Part shown: positions 43,548 through 52,672 of the stretch, one piece after another
Numbering within the stretch: the stretch's first letter is position 1
Layout: the number at the start of each line of letters is the position of its first letter
Origin: JAEXOD01 sp963667875
GTDB lineage: Bacteria; Bacteroidota; Ignavibacteria; Ignavibacteriales; Melioribacteraceae
DNA length: 64,000 nucleotides
NCBI GenBank assembly: GCA_963667875.2
Contig: CAXXGC010000013.1
Span: 639,010 to 703,009 of the forward strand
Direction of reading: 5' to 3'
Translations under genes and position numbers: made by a program
The notes under the pieces: generated by a model
What the model was told of the DNA's origin: nothing
The model's input: only the letters and a program-made list of their open reading frames with translations
Database searches by the model: none

Positions 43548-44480
43548 TTAAAGTTTTTCATTATAAGTTTCAATCAATCTAATAGGCATAGTAGCTGGTA
43601 CTAAACCCGATTTTAAAAATATTCTTTGTCCTTTATCGCTGGCAATAAAAGCTGTTAATCCGGTTGCTAATCCGGTTCTTGCTTCCCTGCTGAGAAGATA
43701 GACTTCGCGGCAAAGAGGATAATGCTTTAAAGCAATATAGGCTTGAAAAGGTTTGTAAAACATTTGGGGGTCGGAGTTTGGAACATCAGATTTGATACCA
43801 ACAACATTTATATTATCTCTAAAATGTACAACCGTAGTATCGTTAAAATCGCTAATCCAATTTACACCAATTATGCCCAAAGCACCTTTATTTTTAGTTA
43901 CATATTCAATTACTTGTTCATTATCTTTAACAGCAAAAAGCTTTTTGGAAACTGCATTCGAAAATCGTTCCTTCAAATAACTATAAGTACTTGAATTACC
44001 ATTATCAAATATAGTTTGTAAGGTACCCAAATTTGATTTTGGGTTAATTTGATTCCAAGTAGTAATCTCGCCGCTAACAATTTTTTTAAGCTGATCCATA
44101 GTAAAACATGTATCAGCATTTTGCTTATTAACTATAACAGCAACAGCATCATAACAAATTTTTACTACATGCGGAATAATTTCCAATTTGGCAAAATAAT
44201 CAAGTTCTTCTTTATTTAATGGTCTGGTAACAATAATAGCACGACTGCTGTCACCCATTAAATCTTCAAAAGCTTTAATTTGATTGGTATACTTTACATT
44301 AATTTTAGCATCGGGGTAAAGCTTTTCAAATGTGTCAATTTGTGATTTGATTATTGGGGCAAATGTTTCATCAACACTTATTGTAATTTTACCTGAAGTA
44401 GGAGTATCAAGAACTTCTTCTTTTTTAGAATTACAACTTATAAGCAATAATAAAACAAATAAACTAAGAATCTTCTTCAT
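43548..44480 (-). CDS. PstS-like periplasmic substrate-binding lipoprotein
   Basis: The 310-residue protein has a lipobox (LLLLISC, Cys at about residue 16) and a type II periplasmic-binding fold: GKITISVDETFAPIIKSQID, AIIVTRPLNKEEL, AVAVIVNKQNADTCFTMDQL, KIVSGEITTWNQI and IFDNGNSSTYSYLKERF. It resembles PstS but is encoded without PstCAB. In many Bacteroidetes a similar protein follows ExbBD-TonB genes. The ligand is not clear; phosphate is possible but not shown. Confidence 0.85.
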   Translation of the reverse strand: MKKILSLFVLLLLISCNSKKEEVLDTPTSGKITISVDETFAPIIKSQIDTFEKLYPDAKINVKYTNQIKAFEDLMGDSSRAIIVTRPLNKEELDYFAKLEIIPHVVKICYDAVAVIVNKQNADTCFTMDQLKKIVSGEITTWNQINPKSNLGTLQTIFDNGNSSTYSYLKERFSNAVSKKLFAVKDNEQVIEYVTKNKGALGIIGVNWISDFNDTTVVHFRDNINVVGIKSDVPNSDPQMFYKPFQAYIALKHYPLCREVYLLSREARTGLATGLTAFIASDKGQRIFLKSGLVPATMPIRLIETYNEKL

Positions 44481-44524
44481 CTTCTTCCACCTTTTTATTG
44501 TCGATTTTTATAGCTTTATACAGC

Positions 44525-44695
44525 CTAAAAAAAACCATAAATAAATAATAGAACAGCAAATAAAATACGAACTGCAGGAGAAATATTACTAACAAGTTTA
44601 TCAGTAGAAATAATTATTACTCCTACAGATTCGTATATCAAAAACATTATTAAACCTGTAACTACACGTAAGTTAAAGTTTAAATTTTTAAACAT
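44525..44695 (-). CDS. small membrane protein in the TonB operon
   Basis: A 56-residue frame starts at the ATG complementary to 44693-44695, one base after the tonB stop, and ends at the TAG complementary to 44525-44527. It lies 44 bp before the PstS-like gene. The product is hydrophobic, with two predicted membrane spans (about 10-29, VVTGLIMFLIYESVGVIIIS, and about 39-56, PAVRILFAVLLFIYGFF) and a basic N-terminus. The spacing and composition make it likely to be real and translationally coupled. It may be a small partner of the ExbBD-TonB complex. Confidence 0.7.
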   Translation of the reverse strand: MFKNLNFNLRVVTGLIMFLIYESVGVIIISTDKLVSNISPAVRILFAVLLFIYGFF

Positions 44696-44696
44696 A

Positions 44697-45512
44697 TTAT
44701 TGCAATTTAAATACTATAGGTACAACCATACGAACACGAACTGGTTTACCATTTTGTTTACCCGGTTTCCAACCTGGCATTAACTTAACTACGCGAACAG
44801 CTTCTTCATCGCAGCCTGCACCAATACCACGTAATACAGTTACATCGGAAATATCACCGGTTTTTTCAACTACGTATTGAACTAATACTTTTCCGGCAAC
44901 ACCGGCACGTTTAGCTATTTCGGGATAAACGATATTAGATACAATAAAACGCATTAATTCATCATTTCCTGAAGGGAAACTCGGCATTTCTTCTACAAAT
45001 GTATAAGCTTCTTCCTTTTTCTCTTCAACAATTTTTTCTTCTTTTGTTTCTTCAACTTCAATTAAGCTGTAATCAACACCACCTTCTTGACCTTCCTGAG
45101 TTTTTGCACCCGGATCAACTTTTTGGAGTTCATCAACAGTAGGAATATATTCCTCTGTTACTTCGGCATCAGGTTTTACAACAGGTGGAAGAAATTTAAT
45201 TGTCGATTTTAATGGAGGAGGAGCTTCAACATTTTGAATTTCCTTTTTCTCTCCAATAGAAGGAGGTTCAGCAAGCTCAGTAATCTGAATTACTTTTTTT
45301 CTATTAAGCTTTAGCTCTTCTTTTGGCGTTAATTTAGCTATAATAATAGGTGCTGAAACACCTAAAACAAAGGCAAGAACCGCAATCCATAACGATAAAG
45401 ACATATAAAATTTATATGTTTTACGTAATATGTACGAGCCATATTCTTTGTTTTTATATTTGTACATTAACTCCAACAAATCAACTTTATTGTTTGGCAT
45501 ATTATTCTTCAT
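44697..45512 (-). CDS. tonB: energy transducer TonB
   Basis: The 271-residue protein has a cytoplasmic stretch (ELMYKYKNKEYGSYILRKTY), one membrane anchor at about residues 36-60 (FYMSLSLWIAVLAFVLGVSA), a Pro/Glu-rich periplasmic spacer (about 75-175), and the TonB C-terminal domain (SFPSGNDELMRFI, VYPEIAKRAGVAGKVLVQYV, GCDEEAVRVVKLMP, PIVFKLQ). It couples the proton-motive force from ExbBD to outer-membrane receptors such as those at 16712 and 52673. The C-terminal domain is close to that of the protein at 4237-4977. Confidence 0.95.
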   Translation of the reverse strand: MKNNMPNNKVDLLELMYKYKNKEYGSYILRKTYKFYMSLSLWIAVLAFVLGVSAPIIIAKLTPKEELKLNRKKVIQITELAEPPSIGEKKEIQNVEAPPPLKSTIKFLPPVVKPDAEVTEEYIPTVDELQKVDPGAKTQEGQEGGVDYSLIEVEETKEEKIVEEKKEEAYTFVEEMPSFPSGNDELMRFIVSNIVYPEIAKRAGVAGKVLVQYVVEKTGDISDVTVLRGIGAGCDEEAVRVVKLMPGWKPGKQNGKPVRVRMVVPIVFKLQ

Positions 45513-45519
45513 TTAATTT

Positions 45520-46044
45520 TTAAAGATCTTTTATTAAATCTAAATCAAAACTTGCAACATCAACTAATGCATATCTTTTAATGTCAGAAATATTCATTTC
45601 ATCTAACATATCAACCATATTTTTATAGTTGGATTCATCAGTTGGTTTAATTAAAACAACTAAATCTTTAACAGTTCTATTTTTTTCAAGCAAAACCTTT
45701 CTAATTCCTTCTGCAGAATAATCTGTTTTTTCCGGCGGATTTGCTTTGTCGGGCACACCGGAATAATAGAATATTTTATTATCAGCACCCAGAATAATTG
45801 TTAATGCTTTTGAAGCCTTTACAGCATTCTGATTGTCTTCCACAACTTCATTCCCCTTGGGCTTAACAGGCATGTTAATTTCCATTGTCTGTGGCTTGCT
45901 GAAAGTTGTAGTTAACATAAAAAAGGTAACTAATAAAAATCCAAGGTCAACCATAGGTGTAAGGTCAACTCTTGTTGACATCTTTTTAGCTTTTTTCTTG
46001 CCACCTTTTTTGGCATGCCCTTCACTGGTGTTCATTTCAGCCAT
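45520..46044 (-). CDS. exbD: biopolymer transporter ExbD (second copy)
   Basis: The 174-residue protein begins with a basic cytoplasmic leader (HAKKGGKKKAKKMSTRVDLT). One membrane span (PMVDLGFLLVTFFMLTTTF, about 30-48) carries the conserved proton-path Asp. A periplasmic domain with KDLVVLIKPTDESNYKNMVD follows. It lies 7 bp upstream of tonB and 12 bp downstream of the first exbD. Two ExbD paralogues in a row are normal in Bacteroidetes-type energiser operons. Confidence 0.94.
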   Translation of the reverse strand: MAEMNTSEGHAKKGGKKKAKKMSTRVDLTPMVDLGFLLVTFFMLTTTFSKPQTMEINMPVKPKGNEVVEDNQNAVKASKALTIILGADNKIFYYSGVPDKANPPEKTDYSAEGIRKVLLEKNRTVKDLVVLIKPTDESNYKNMVDMLDEMNISDIKRYALVDVASFDLDLIKDL

Positions 46045-46056
46045 TTAATGGTCTCC

Positions 46057-46665
46057 TTATATTTTATTAGGGTTAGCTTCTAAATCGGTAATTAAATTAA
46101 ATTTATTTACATTTTTATCTTGTAAAGTATTCATTACCTTTTTAATTGTAGGATAAGTACAAGCACCATCCCCTGAAATTGCTATACGTATATTAGGATT
46201 GGATAACCTTGCTTGAATAATCCAAATACCTAATTCGTTATTTGTTGAATCGACCGGAATTCCGGGCTGCTTAAATGAATCGCGATCAAACTGATCGAGT
46301 GCCAGCCAGCCTTTAAGCTGATTTATGGGTAGCCCGAAACTTGAAGTCAACTCAAAAGCTTTTTGTTCTTCGGCAGTAAATTCAATACCATACTTTTGAC
46401 TAATTCTCTCAATTAATAATTGACGAGAAAAGTTTTTATTATCAATACCAAAATAAACTTCGCCATCTCTTGTTACCGTAATATTCATAATATCGGTATC
46501 TGGCAGTTTAATATCGGATATTGAAGACGGTGTATCCACAACTACAGATGTATCCTGCTTAAATTGCGTAGTTAACATAAAAAATGTTAACAGCAAAAAA
46601 GACACGTCACACATAGCAGTCATATCTACACTTGTACTTTTTCTTTTAATTTTTACTTTTGGCAT
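46057..46665 (-). CDS. exbD: biopolymer transporter ExbD (first copy)
   Basis: The 202-residue protein has KRKSTSVDMTAMCDVSFLLL, with the proton-path Asp in the single span (about 12-32). Its periplasmic domain is larger than in its neighbour, with an inserted region (about 70-140) around EEQKAFELTSSFGLPINQL, then ARLSNPNIRIAISGDGACTY. It sits between exbB (24 bp) and the second exbD (12 bp). Confidence 0.93.
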   Translation of the reverse strand: MPKVKIKRKSTSVDMTAMCDVSFLLLTFFMLTTQFKQDTSVVVDTPSSISDIKLPDTDIMNITVTRDGEVYFGIDNKNFSRQLLIERISQKYGIEFTAEEQKAFELTSSFGLPINQLKGWLALDQFDRDSFKQPGIPVDSTNNELGIWIIQARLSNPNIRIAISGDGACTYPTIKKVMNTLQDKNVNKFNLITDLEANPNKI

Positions 46666-46689
46666 AATTTTATATTCTCAATAAAATGA

Positions 46690-47493
46690 TTATTTATGGT
46701 GAGCTACAAAATTTTGGATTATAGAAACGCCTGTTTCGTCAATATTATAAGTAATTTTGTCAATTTTTGTAGTGAAATAACTATAAAAAATAATTGCAAG
46801 AGCTGATGAACCGATACCTAAAGCTGTATTAATAAGAGCTTCAGAGATACCATTTGAAAGAGCTGCTGCGTCTGTTGCGCCTGCATTTGCTAAAGCTGAA
46901 AAAGCTTTAATCATACCAGTTACTGTTCCAAGCAAACCTAATAAAGTTGCTAAAGGAGCGATTGTTGCAAGAATAACTAAATTTTGTTCAAGAACCGGCA
47001 ATTCTAGTGATGTTGCTTCTTCAATTTCTTGTTTAATAGCAACAATTTTTTGATCAGTTGTAACTTCTGACTTGCCAATTACATCTTTGTATTTAAGTAA
47101 ACCTGATTTAATAACGTTAGCTACTGAACCGCGTTGTTTATCACATTCATCAACAGCTGCGTCAATTTGTTGTTTGCTTAAAAATGAATGAATTTTTGCT
47201 ACAAATACTGCTACTGAACCTTTACCTTTTGATCTGGTAATAGCAATAAATCTTTCAATTGAAAAAGTAATTACCATCATTAATACAGAAAGTAATATTG
47301 GCACAATAATACCGCCTTTGTATACGATACCTAAAATGTTGCCCGGTTTTGGATGGTTTGCAGTATTGTTACCCTGGAAGTTTGAAGGGTCGCCTAATAC
47401 AAAAATGAATAATAATATACCGGTTGCAAATATTATAGGAATTGCTATTGCGGCAAAACCAGCAAATGATGATTTGAGTTTTTTAGTTTCCAC
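46690..47493 (-). CDS. exbB: MotA/TolQ/ExbB proton-channel family protein
   Basis: The 267-residue protein uses a GTG start with a good AGGAG Shine-Dalgarno 5-9 bp before. Membrane spans lie at about 12-32, 55-80, and in the conserved pair VILATIAPLATLLGLLGTVT and GISEALINTALGIGSSALAI. With ExbD it forms the inner-membrane proton channel that energises TonB. It is the first gene of the energiser operon; the 44-bp gap to ppa leaves open whether it has its own promoter. Confidence 0.95.
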   Translation of the reverse strand: METKKLKSSFAGFAAIAIPIIFATGILLFIFVLGDPSNFQGNNTANHPKPGNILGIVYKGGIIVPILLSVLMMVITFSIERFIAITRSKGKGSVAVFVAKIHSFLSKQQIDAAVDECDKQRGSVANVIKSGLLKYKDVIGKSEVTTDQKIVAIKQEIEEATSLELPVLEQNLVILATIAPLATLLGLLGTVTGMIKAFSALANAGATDAAALSNGISEALINTALGIGSSALAIIFYSYFTTKIDKITYNIDETGVSIIQNFVAHHK

Positions 47494-47537
47494 GTTTTCT
47501 CCTAATTAAATATAGTTTATTATTTGGTTAAGTTTGT

Positions 47538-48086
47538 TTAATAATTAGTATTAGTTAAATATTTTTCTTTGTACGTTTCCATACTTTCAAGAATTATTTT
47601 ATATGCTTCTTGTTTACCTAAAAACTGCTCTACAAAAACTCTTTTATGTTCAAGTTTTTTATAATCTTCAAAAAATCTTTTTAATTCTGTTGTTGTATGA
47701 GGCGGTAATTCGTGAACATCGGAAATGTAATTAACAGACATATCGTTTTTAGCTACTGCTATTATTTTATCATCTCTTTCTTCTTCATCAATCATCGTCA
47801 TCAAGCCAATTATTTTAGCTTCAACTATACATAATGGAACTACTTCAGCTGAAGATATAACCAAGATATCCAAAGGATCGTTATCATCGGATAATGTTTG
47901 CGGAATAAAACCATAATTAGCGGGATAATGAACAGATGAAAAAAGAACTCTATCTAATCTTAATAATCCGCTTTCTTTATCCAGTTCGTATTTGGATTTT
48001 GAACCACTTGGAATTTCTATTATCGCGTTTACAAACTCAGGAACATTATTTCCTGTTGATACTATGTGCCAAGGATTTGTTGTCAT
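47538..48086 (-). CDS. ppa: inorganic pyrophosphatase, family I
   Basis: The 182-residue enzyme hydrolyses pyrophosphate to two phosphates in the cytosol. Active-site motifs are SKYELDKESGLLRLDR, HYPANYGFIPQT and the metal-binding DDNDPLDILV (about residues 67-76). Length and motifs match the soluble family I form. It is encoded 44 bp upstream of exbB on the same strand. Confidence 0.96.
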   Translation of the reverse strand: MTTNPWHIVSTGNNVPEFVNAIIEIPSGSKSKYELDKESGLLRLDRVLFSSVHYPANYGFIPQTLSDDNDPLDILVISSAEVVPLCIVEAKIIGLMTMIDEEERDDKIIAVAKNDMSVNYISDVHELPPHTTTELKRFFEDYKKLEHKRVFVEQFLGKQEAYKIILESMETYKEKYLTNTNY

Positions 48087-48115
48087 ATTTTCTCTTTTTA
48101 CGTTTTAAATATAAT

Positions 48116-48131
48116 GACAATGATTATGCCA
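48116..48131 (-). promoter_or_regulatory. weak candidate promoter of ppa
   Basis: On the minus strand, 30 bp before the ppa start, TGGCATAATCATTGTC fits the sigma-54 pattern TGGCAYR-N4-TTG but has T instead of C at the -12 GC. An alternative Bacteroidota-type pair (TTTG, then TATATTTA) overlaps it. An NtrC-type activator is encoded next door, which is why it is noted. Confidence 0.3.
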
Positions 48132-48332
48132 AACAAATAATATTTTCCGTTTTTTATGGTACAATGCAACTTTTTTTTGATAGAAACGTCTTATTTATTT
48201 AAAAGTTAACTTATTTATGCATTGAATTTTATTAAAATTTTTTATTCACAATTTTTAGTTTTTTAATTGAGGTTTTTATATTTATTTATTTTTCAAATTT
48301 AAGCCTGCATAAATAAAGACATTTTATCTTAG

Positions 48333-48402
48333 ATTTCATTTTGAAATCACTTTTAGCTAACTTATTATATTTCAATATGTTAACTAAATTTCATTTTGAA
48401 AT
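48333..48402. repeat. two copies of the palindrome ATTTCATTTTGAAAT
   Basis: Identical 15-bp sites lie at 48333-48347 and 48388-48402, 55 bp apart, between the NtrC-type regulator gene and ppa. The rest of the 322-bp gap (48087-48408) is AT-rich with no gene. They could be operators or 3'-end elements of the regulator mRNA. Confidence 0.5.
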
Positions 48403-48408
48403 GGGCCA

Positions 48409-49737
48409 TTATATTTGAAATTGTTTCCTCTTACGCCACAATGTTGTTTCCGAAATACCCAATATTTTGGACGCCTCTTTAGGATTACTGGTTATTTGAA
48501 GTATACTTATAATATGTTGTTTTTCCATTTCCTGTAAATTAGGAATAACAGAGATAAACTTTTTATTCTCTTGAGTTTGTATTTCTATTGGCAGCAGTTC
48601 TGAGGAAATAATGTTATTTTTTGCCAAAACTTTTACACGCTTAACCACATTTTCAAATTCTCTAATATTCCCCGGCCATTCATATTTGGAAAGTAGTTGT
48701 AATGTATCGGGCATAACTTCATATTCAATTTCAGGATTATTTTTTTTCAAAAAATTAAATAGTAATAATGGAATGTCTTCTTTGCGTTCCCGCAAAGGAG
48801 GTAATTTAAGCCTTACCGCACTTATTCTATAAAAGAAATCATCCCGCAAATCGCCGGTGGCTAAATCCTTTTCAATATCTCTATTTGTAGCGCTAATTAT
48901 TCTAACTTGAATTTTTCTTGTTATACTTTCACCAACTCGTTCAAATTCCATATTTTGTAAAAAGCGTAATAACTTAACCTGTAAGGGTTTAGGAAGTTCT
49001 GCAACTTCATCAAAAAATATGGTTCCATTATCGGCCATCTCCAGTCTGCCTATTCTATCTTTAATAGCACCTGTAAAAGCCCCTTTAGCATGTCCAAATA
49101 ATTCACTTTCAAATAAATTTTCGGGTATTGCAGCACAATTTATTGCAATAAAAGGAAAATCCTTACGCGGACTGTTTTGATGAACGTATCGGGCAAGCAA
49201 TTCTTTACCGGTTCCACTCTCTCCTTCTATTAATACAGGTATATCACTGGCCGAAATATCTTTACCAATTTGAATAATATCGCGCATTTTAATATTTTGT
49301 GTAATAATATCATTTGCAGAATACTGTTCTTTTACTTGAAGTTTTAAACCGCGCAATTCTTTCTCTAAGATCAAATGGCTATAAACTCTATCAACTAAAT
49401 ACAGAAACTCCTTATGATTAAATGGTTTAGCTATATAATCGTATGCACCTTTTTTGATAGCTTCAACCGCAGTTTCAATTGAACTATATGCTGTCATAAT
49501 AACGGCTGTTGTTTCTGCCGATACTTTTTTTAATTCGGCTAAAACTTCCAATCCATTAATGGGCTGCATTTTTAAGTCAATAAAAGCTATATCAAAATAA
49601 ATTTCTCTAATTCTTTTAATTGCTTCTGTTGGTTTACTAAAACCTTCAACAATAAAATTGTGTGAAGTTAATGATAATTCAATCATTTTTAAAATATTAA
49701 TTTCATCATCAATTACAATAACTCTTCCTTTATGCAT
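48409..49737 (-). CDS. NtrC-family sigma-54-dependent response regulator
   Basis: The 442-residue protein has a receiver domain (1-120; phospho-acceptor D54 in IAFIDLKMQP) and an AAA+ domain (about 140-370) with GESGTGKE, the sigma-54 contact motif GAFTGA, and GTIFFDEVAELP. A Fis-type helix-turn-helix follows at the C-terminus (ASKILGISETTLWRKRKQFQ). It activates sigma-54 promoters when phosphorylated. Its ATG overlaps the kinase stop by 8 bp (ATGCATAA), so the two are a coupled pair. Target genes are unknown; the adjacent lipoprotein/receptor pair is a candidate. Confidence 0.95.
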   Translation of the reverse strand: MHKGRVIVIDDEINILKMIELSLTSHNFIVEGFSKPTEAIKRIREIYFDIAFIDLKMQPINGLEVLAELKKVSAETTAVIMTAYSSIETAVEAIKKGAYDYIAKPFNHKEFLYLVDRVYSHLILEKELRGLKLQVKEQYSANDIITQNIKMRDIIQIGKDISASDIPVLIEGESGTGKELLARYVHQNSPRKDFPFIAINCAAIPENLFESELFGHAKGAFTGAIKDRIGRLEMADNGTIFFDEVAELPKPLQVKLLRFLQNMEFERVGESITRKIQVRIISATNRDIEKDLATGDLRDDFFYRISAVRLKLPPLRERKEDIPLLLFNFLKKNNPEIEYEVMPDTLQLLSKYEWPGNIREFENVVKRVKVLAKNNIISSELLPIEIQTQENKKFISVIPNLQEMEKQHIISILQITSNPKEASKILGISETTLWRKRKQFQI

Positions 49738-51577
49738 ATCTTCCCCCCTTTACAAGTTTGATAATAAAATTGCATCCTTCTCCGGGGCTGCTGATAACAG
49801 ATATTTCACCTTTATGCATTTCAATAATTTCCTTAGTAATGGATAATCCTAAACCTATACTTCCTGGAATATCATCCTTGAATTGAACAAATTTATCAAA
49901 TATCTTATCAATATTTTCAGGATATATTCCTATTCCGGTATCTTTAATGGTAATATAATCATATTCATTATCATTGTATGCATTTAATGATATTTTACCA
50001 CCCGATTGTGTAAATTTTATTGAATTCGAAATTATGTTTTCAAAAGCTTTAAGTAAATAGTCATAATCGGCATTTATATAAACCGAACCCGGATCGATTG
50101 TATATGTTAATTCAATTTTCTTTTCATCAGCTTGAAAATGAAAGGTTTTTAATAATTTTTCAAATAATTCTTTAATTTTTACTTCAGTAATCTGCAACGA
50201 AAAATTTCCGGCTTCAAGTTTTGTTAATTCCAAAATCTCATGTACCAACTTATTCAGCCTATCGTAATCCTCTTTAATCGATTCTACAATACTATTCTGT
50301 TTTTCAGTTAACTTTCCTACAATACCGTCTTCAAGAATTCCAAGTGCCATACCCATTGAAGTTAGAGGTGTCTTTAATTCGTGTGATACCTTACCAACAA
50401 ACTCCGATTTCATTTTGTCAATTTCTTGAAATTTAGTAATATCATGAAACACAAAAACATAACCTAATAAAGTACTATCGGGAATAGAAACCAAGGCGTG
50501 AATTAATTTGTAATATTTAATGGTTCTATTGGATTCGTGCACAATTATGTTGTCAAATGAATCGTCATCTTTTTTTAAACTGCCGTTTAATATCTTTTCA
50601 AAAATTGCATTTTCTTTAAATATTAAATTAACACTTTTATTTTCTATACCGTCAGATGAAAATCGATTAATAAATTCCGTATTTGCTTTGAAAATATTTA
50701 AATTTTCATCAGTAATAACCACAGGTTCATTTAAACTTTCAATTATCGTTTCCGCTTTCCGTTTTTCATATAACATCTTTTCCAAATTCATTTTTTCATA
50801 GTTTTCTAATTTTTCGCTCATAATATTAAATTCCATAGCCAAGGTGCCAAGCTCATCTAAACTTTTAACTTCCAACCTATCACCAAAGTTTCCATCGGAA
50901 ATATGTTTAATTTTACCTATTAATTTTTGTAGCGGATTAATTAAATAATTTGAAAACTTTATACTAAAAACCAAACTGAATACAATTCCGGACAATAAAA
51001 AAACATACAAAAATAAAGTAGTTGAATTTGTTATATTATCCGAATCACGAATAATGCCCTTTAAAATATCGTTATTAATATTATAAATTCCATAACATTG
51101 CGATTTTAATCCATGTATTGAAGTTAAAAACTGATAACCGCCTTCCGATTTACCCGATAAATCAATACGTCCCGATTTATGAATATACTTTGTTAAATAT
51201 AGTGTTTCCACAAACTCCAAATAATTTATATTTAAGCTGTCAAGCAATACTTGTTCTCTTTTGGTAAAAGCTGTTTTGCGTGCCCGGTTATACCAGTAAG
51301 TAAAATCATTTTTGGCCTCTGTAAATAAAATTTCACCATTTACGGTATCACTGCTGTAAATCCAGCCAATAGCCATTATTTGTTTATCTATTGCTTTTCC
51401 CATATTATCAGCGGCTACAATACCGGCATGTTTTTGGGCTATTGTTTGTTTAAGGGATTGATTTATTCTATAAAAATTATAGATACCCCACAATGCAATT
51501 ATAAACATAATTACAATTACTATAAAAAAACCGACTAAAATTTTCTTTTTAAGCGTTAATGTCGACCAATCGTACAT
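49730..51577 (-). CDS. membrane sensor histidine kinase (HAMP-PAS-HisKA-HATPase)
   Basis: The start at the ATG complementary to 51575-51577 (MYDWSTLTLKKKILVGFF) is preferred over one 20 codons upstream. It has membrane spans at about 10-32 and 190-212 flanking a helical periplasmic domain. HAMP (about 213-265) and PAS (about 285-385; PVVITDENLNIFKANTEF) domains follow. The HisKA box is SHELKTPLTSMG, and the ATPase domain has the N box, DTGIGI and GLGLSI. All catalytic motifs are intact. It phosphorylates the response regulator that overlaps its 3' end. Confidence 0.94.
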   Translation of the reverse strand: MYDWSTLTLKKKILVGFFIVIVIMFIIALWGIYNFYRINQSLKQTIAQKHAGIVAADNMGKAIDKQIMAIGWIYSSDTVNGEILFTEAKNDFTYWYNRARKTAFTKREQVLLDSLNINYLEFVETLYLTKYIHKSGRIDLSGKSEGGYQFLTSIHGLKSQCYGIYNINNDILKGIIRDSDNITNSTTLFLYVFLLSGIVFSLVFSIKFSNYLINPLQKLIGKIKHISDGNFGDRLEVKSLDELGTLAMEFNIMSEKLENYEKMNLEKMLYEKRKAETIIESLNEPVVITDENLNIFKANTEFINRFSSDGIENKSVNLIFKENAIFEKILNGSLKKDDDSFDNIIVHESNRTIKYYKLIHALVSIPDSTLLGYVFVFHDITKFQEIDKMKSEFVGKVSHELKTPLTSMGMALGILEDGIVGKLTEKQNSIVESIKEDYDRLNKLVHEILELTKLEAGNFSLQITEVKIKELFEKLLKTFHFQADEKKIELTYTIDPGSVYINADYDYLLKAFENIISNSIKFTQSGGKISLNAYNDNEYDYITIKDTGIGIYPENIDKIFDKFVQFKDDIPGSIGLGLSITKEIIEMHKGEISVISSPGEGCNFIIKLVKGGRYA

Positions 51578-51814
51578 AAATTTCTCAAAATTATTTATTC
51601 TGCAAATTATAAAGCAAATATTAAGCCATATAAACAATATATTTTACCGTATATACTAAGATATAAAAATTTTGAGTAATTGTTGGGGTTATTTTACTTT
51701 AATATCATTTTTGGCATGAAAATATTTTTGATGATTGTTAGTAATCATTTGCGGAGCTTAAGAATCAAACTCCGCCATAAAAATTCGGATACAAATAAAA
51801 ATTGACCTGTTTTA

Positions 51815-52660
51815 TTATTTACTAATAGCAAGCTTAATGTCAAACCAATATTCTAATTGCTGTGCAGCATCTTTCATATTATCCATTGGAGGACGACCTC
51901 CTCCCATACCACCCATACCACCCATACCACCACCGCTGGGTGGTTCCATTCCGCCGCCACCCATTCCGCCACCGCTTGGAGGTTCCATTCCGTCACCTCC
52001 ACCCATATTATCAGGACGTTCCGGCATCTCAAATTTTTCGGTCAAAAAACCTATATTTAATAAATTATCGGTATTATTTTCCAACATGTTAATTAGTTTA
52101 TTATCATTAAGTTTTATTTCAATTTCATAAACAAACTGGTAATTTTGATACCCTGCTTTTAATTTTAGGTTATCCTGAGTATTAATTTGATATGAATATA
52201 GCGGATAATTATCCTGATTTACAATTGAATATTCGGTTTGTGTTTCAAGAAGTTTGTTTGTCATCTCTTCAATATTTTCGTTTCCCATTTCTTTTTTATC
52301 CATCATGTTCGATTTTTTCATATCAAACATGTTTGGTTTAATAGGATATTTAATTCCAATAGATTTGTCGCTTCCATCAGGTTCTATCCAAACTGTTAGC
52401 CCTTGTCTTAATATTTTCATAATTTTAGCGCGATCTGTAGTAATCAAACAGATATAAAGTTTGTCATTATCATTTTTAAAACCAACAGCTACTCCTTCCC
52501 CGCTAATCGGTTTTAATTGTCCCTGCCAATCCGATTGATTACCATCAATTTTAATGCTGCCATCGCTAAATGAACTTGATATTTTTGTAGCCGAAGAACA
52601 AGAGATTAAAAAATTTGAGCCACATATTAAAACCAAATAAAAGATGAATTTTTTATACAT
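51815..52660 (-). CDS. CBM9/DOMON-like lipoprotein with Gly-Met-Pro-rich tract
   Basis: The 281-residue lipoprotein has a lipobox (NFLISC, Cys at about residue 21) and a carbohydrate-binding-9-like beta domain (GSIKIDGNQSDWQG at about 34-47, GVAVGFKNDNDKLYICLIT). A Met-rich segment lies at about 108-125 (MFDMKKSNMMDKKEMG), and a low-complexity tract of about 40 residues (about 215-258) carries two copies of GMEPPSGGGMGG. It is encoded 12 bp after the outer-membrane receptor gene. Met-rich stretches sometimes bind copper, but that is only a guess. Confidence 0.75.
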   Translation of the reverse strand: MYKKFIFYLVLICGSNFLISCSSATKISSSFSDGSIKIDGNQSDWQGQLKPISGEGVAVGFKNDNDKLYICLITTDRAKIMKILRQGLTVWIEPDGSDKSIGIKYPIKPNMFDMKKSNMMDKKEMGNENIEEMTNKLLETQTEYSIVNQDNYPLYSYQINTQDNLKLKAGYQNYQFVYEIEIKLNDNKLINMLENNTDNLLNIGFLTEKFEMPERPDNMGGGDGMEPPSGGGMGGGGMEPPSGGGMGGMGGMGGGRPPMDNMKDAAQQLEYWFDIKLAISK

Positions 52661-52672
52661 TGTTTTCCTCTA

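Noticed and set aside
51710..51735. Sigma-54-like TGGCATG sequence upstream of the kinase gene
   Set aside because: It is on the plus strand, faces no plus-strand gene, and the -12 part is not matched.
51751..51775. GCGGAG/CTCCGC hairpin as terminator of the receptor-lipoprotein pair
   Set aside because: The stem is only 6 bp with a 13-nt loop and no U-tract; left unassigned.
51880..52010. Possible minisatellite without coding meaning
   Set aside because: The repeats stay in frame in the lipoprotein and give a Gly-Met-Pro tract; they are described with that gene.
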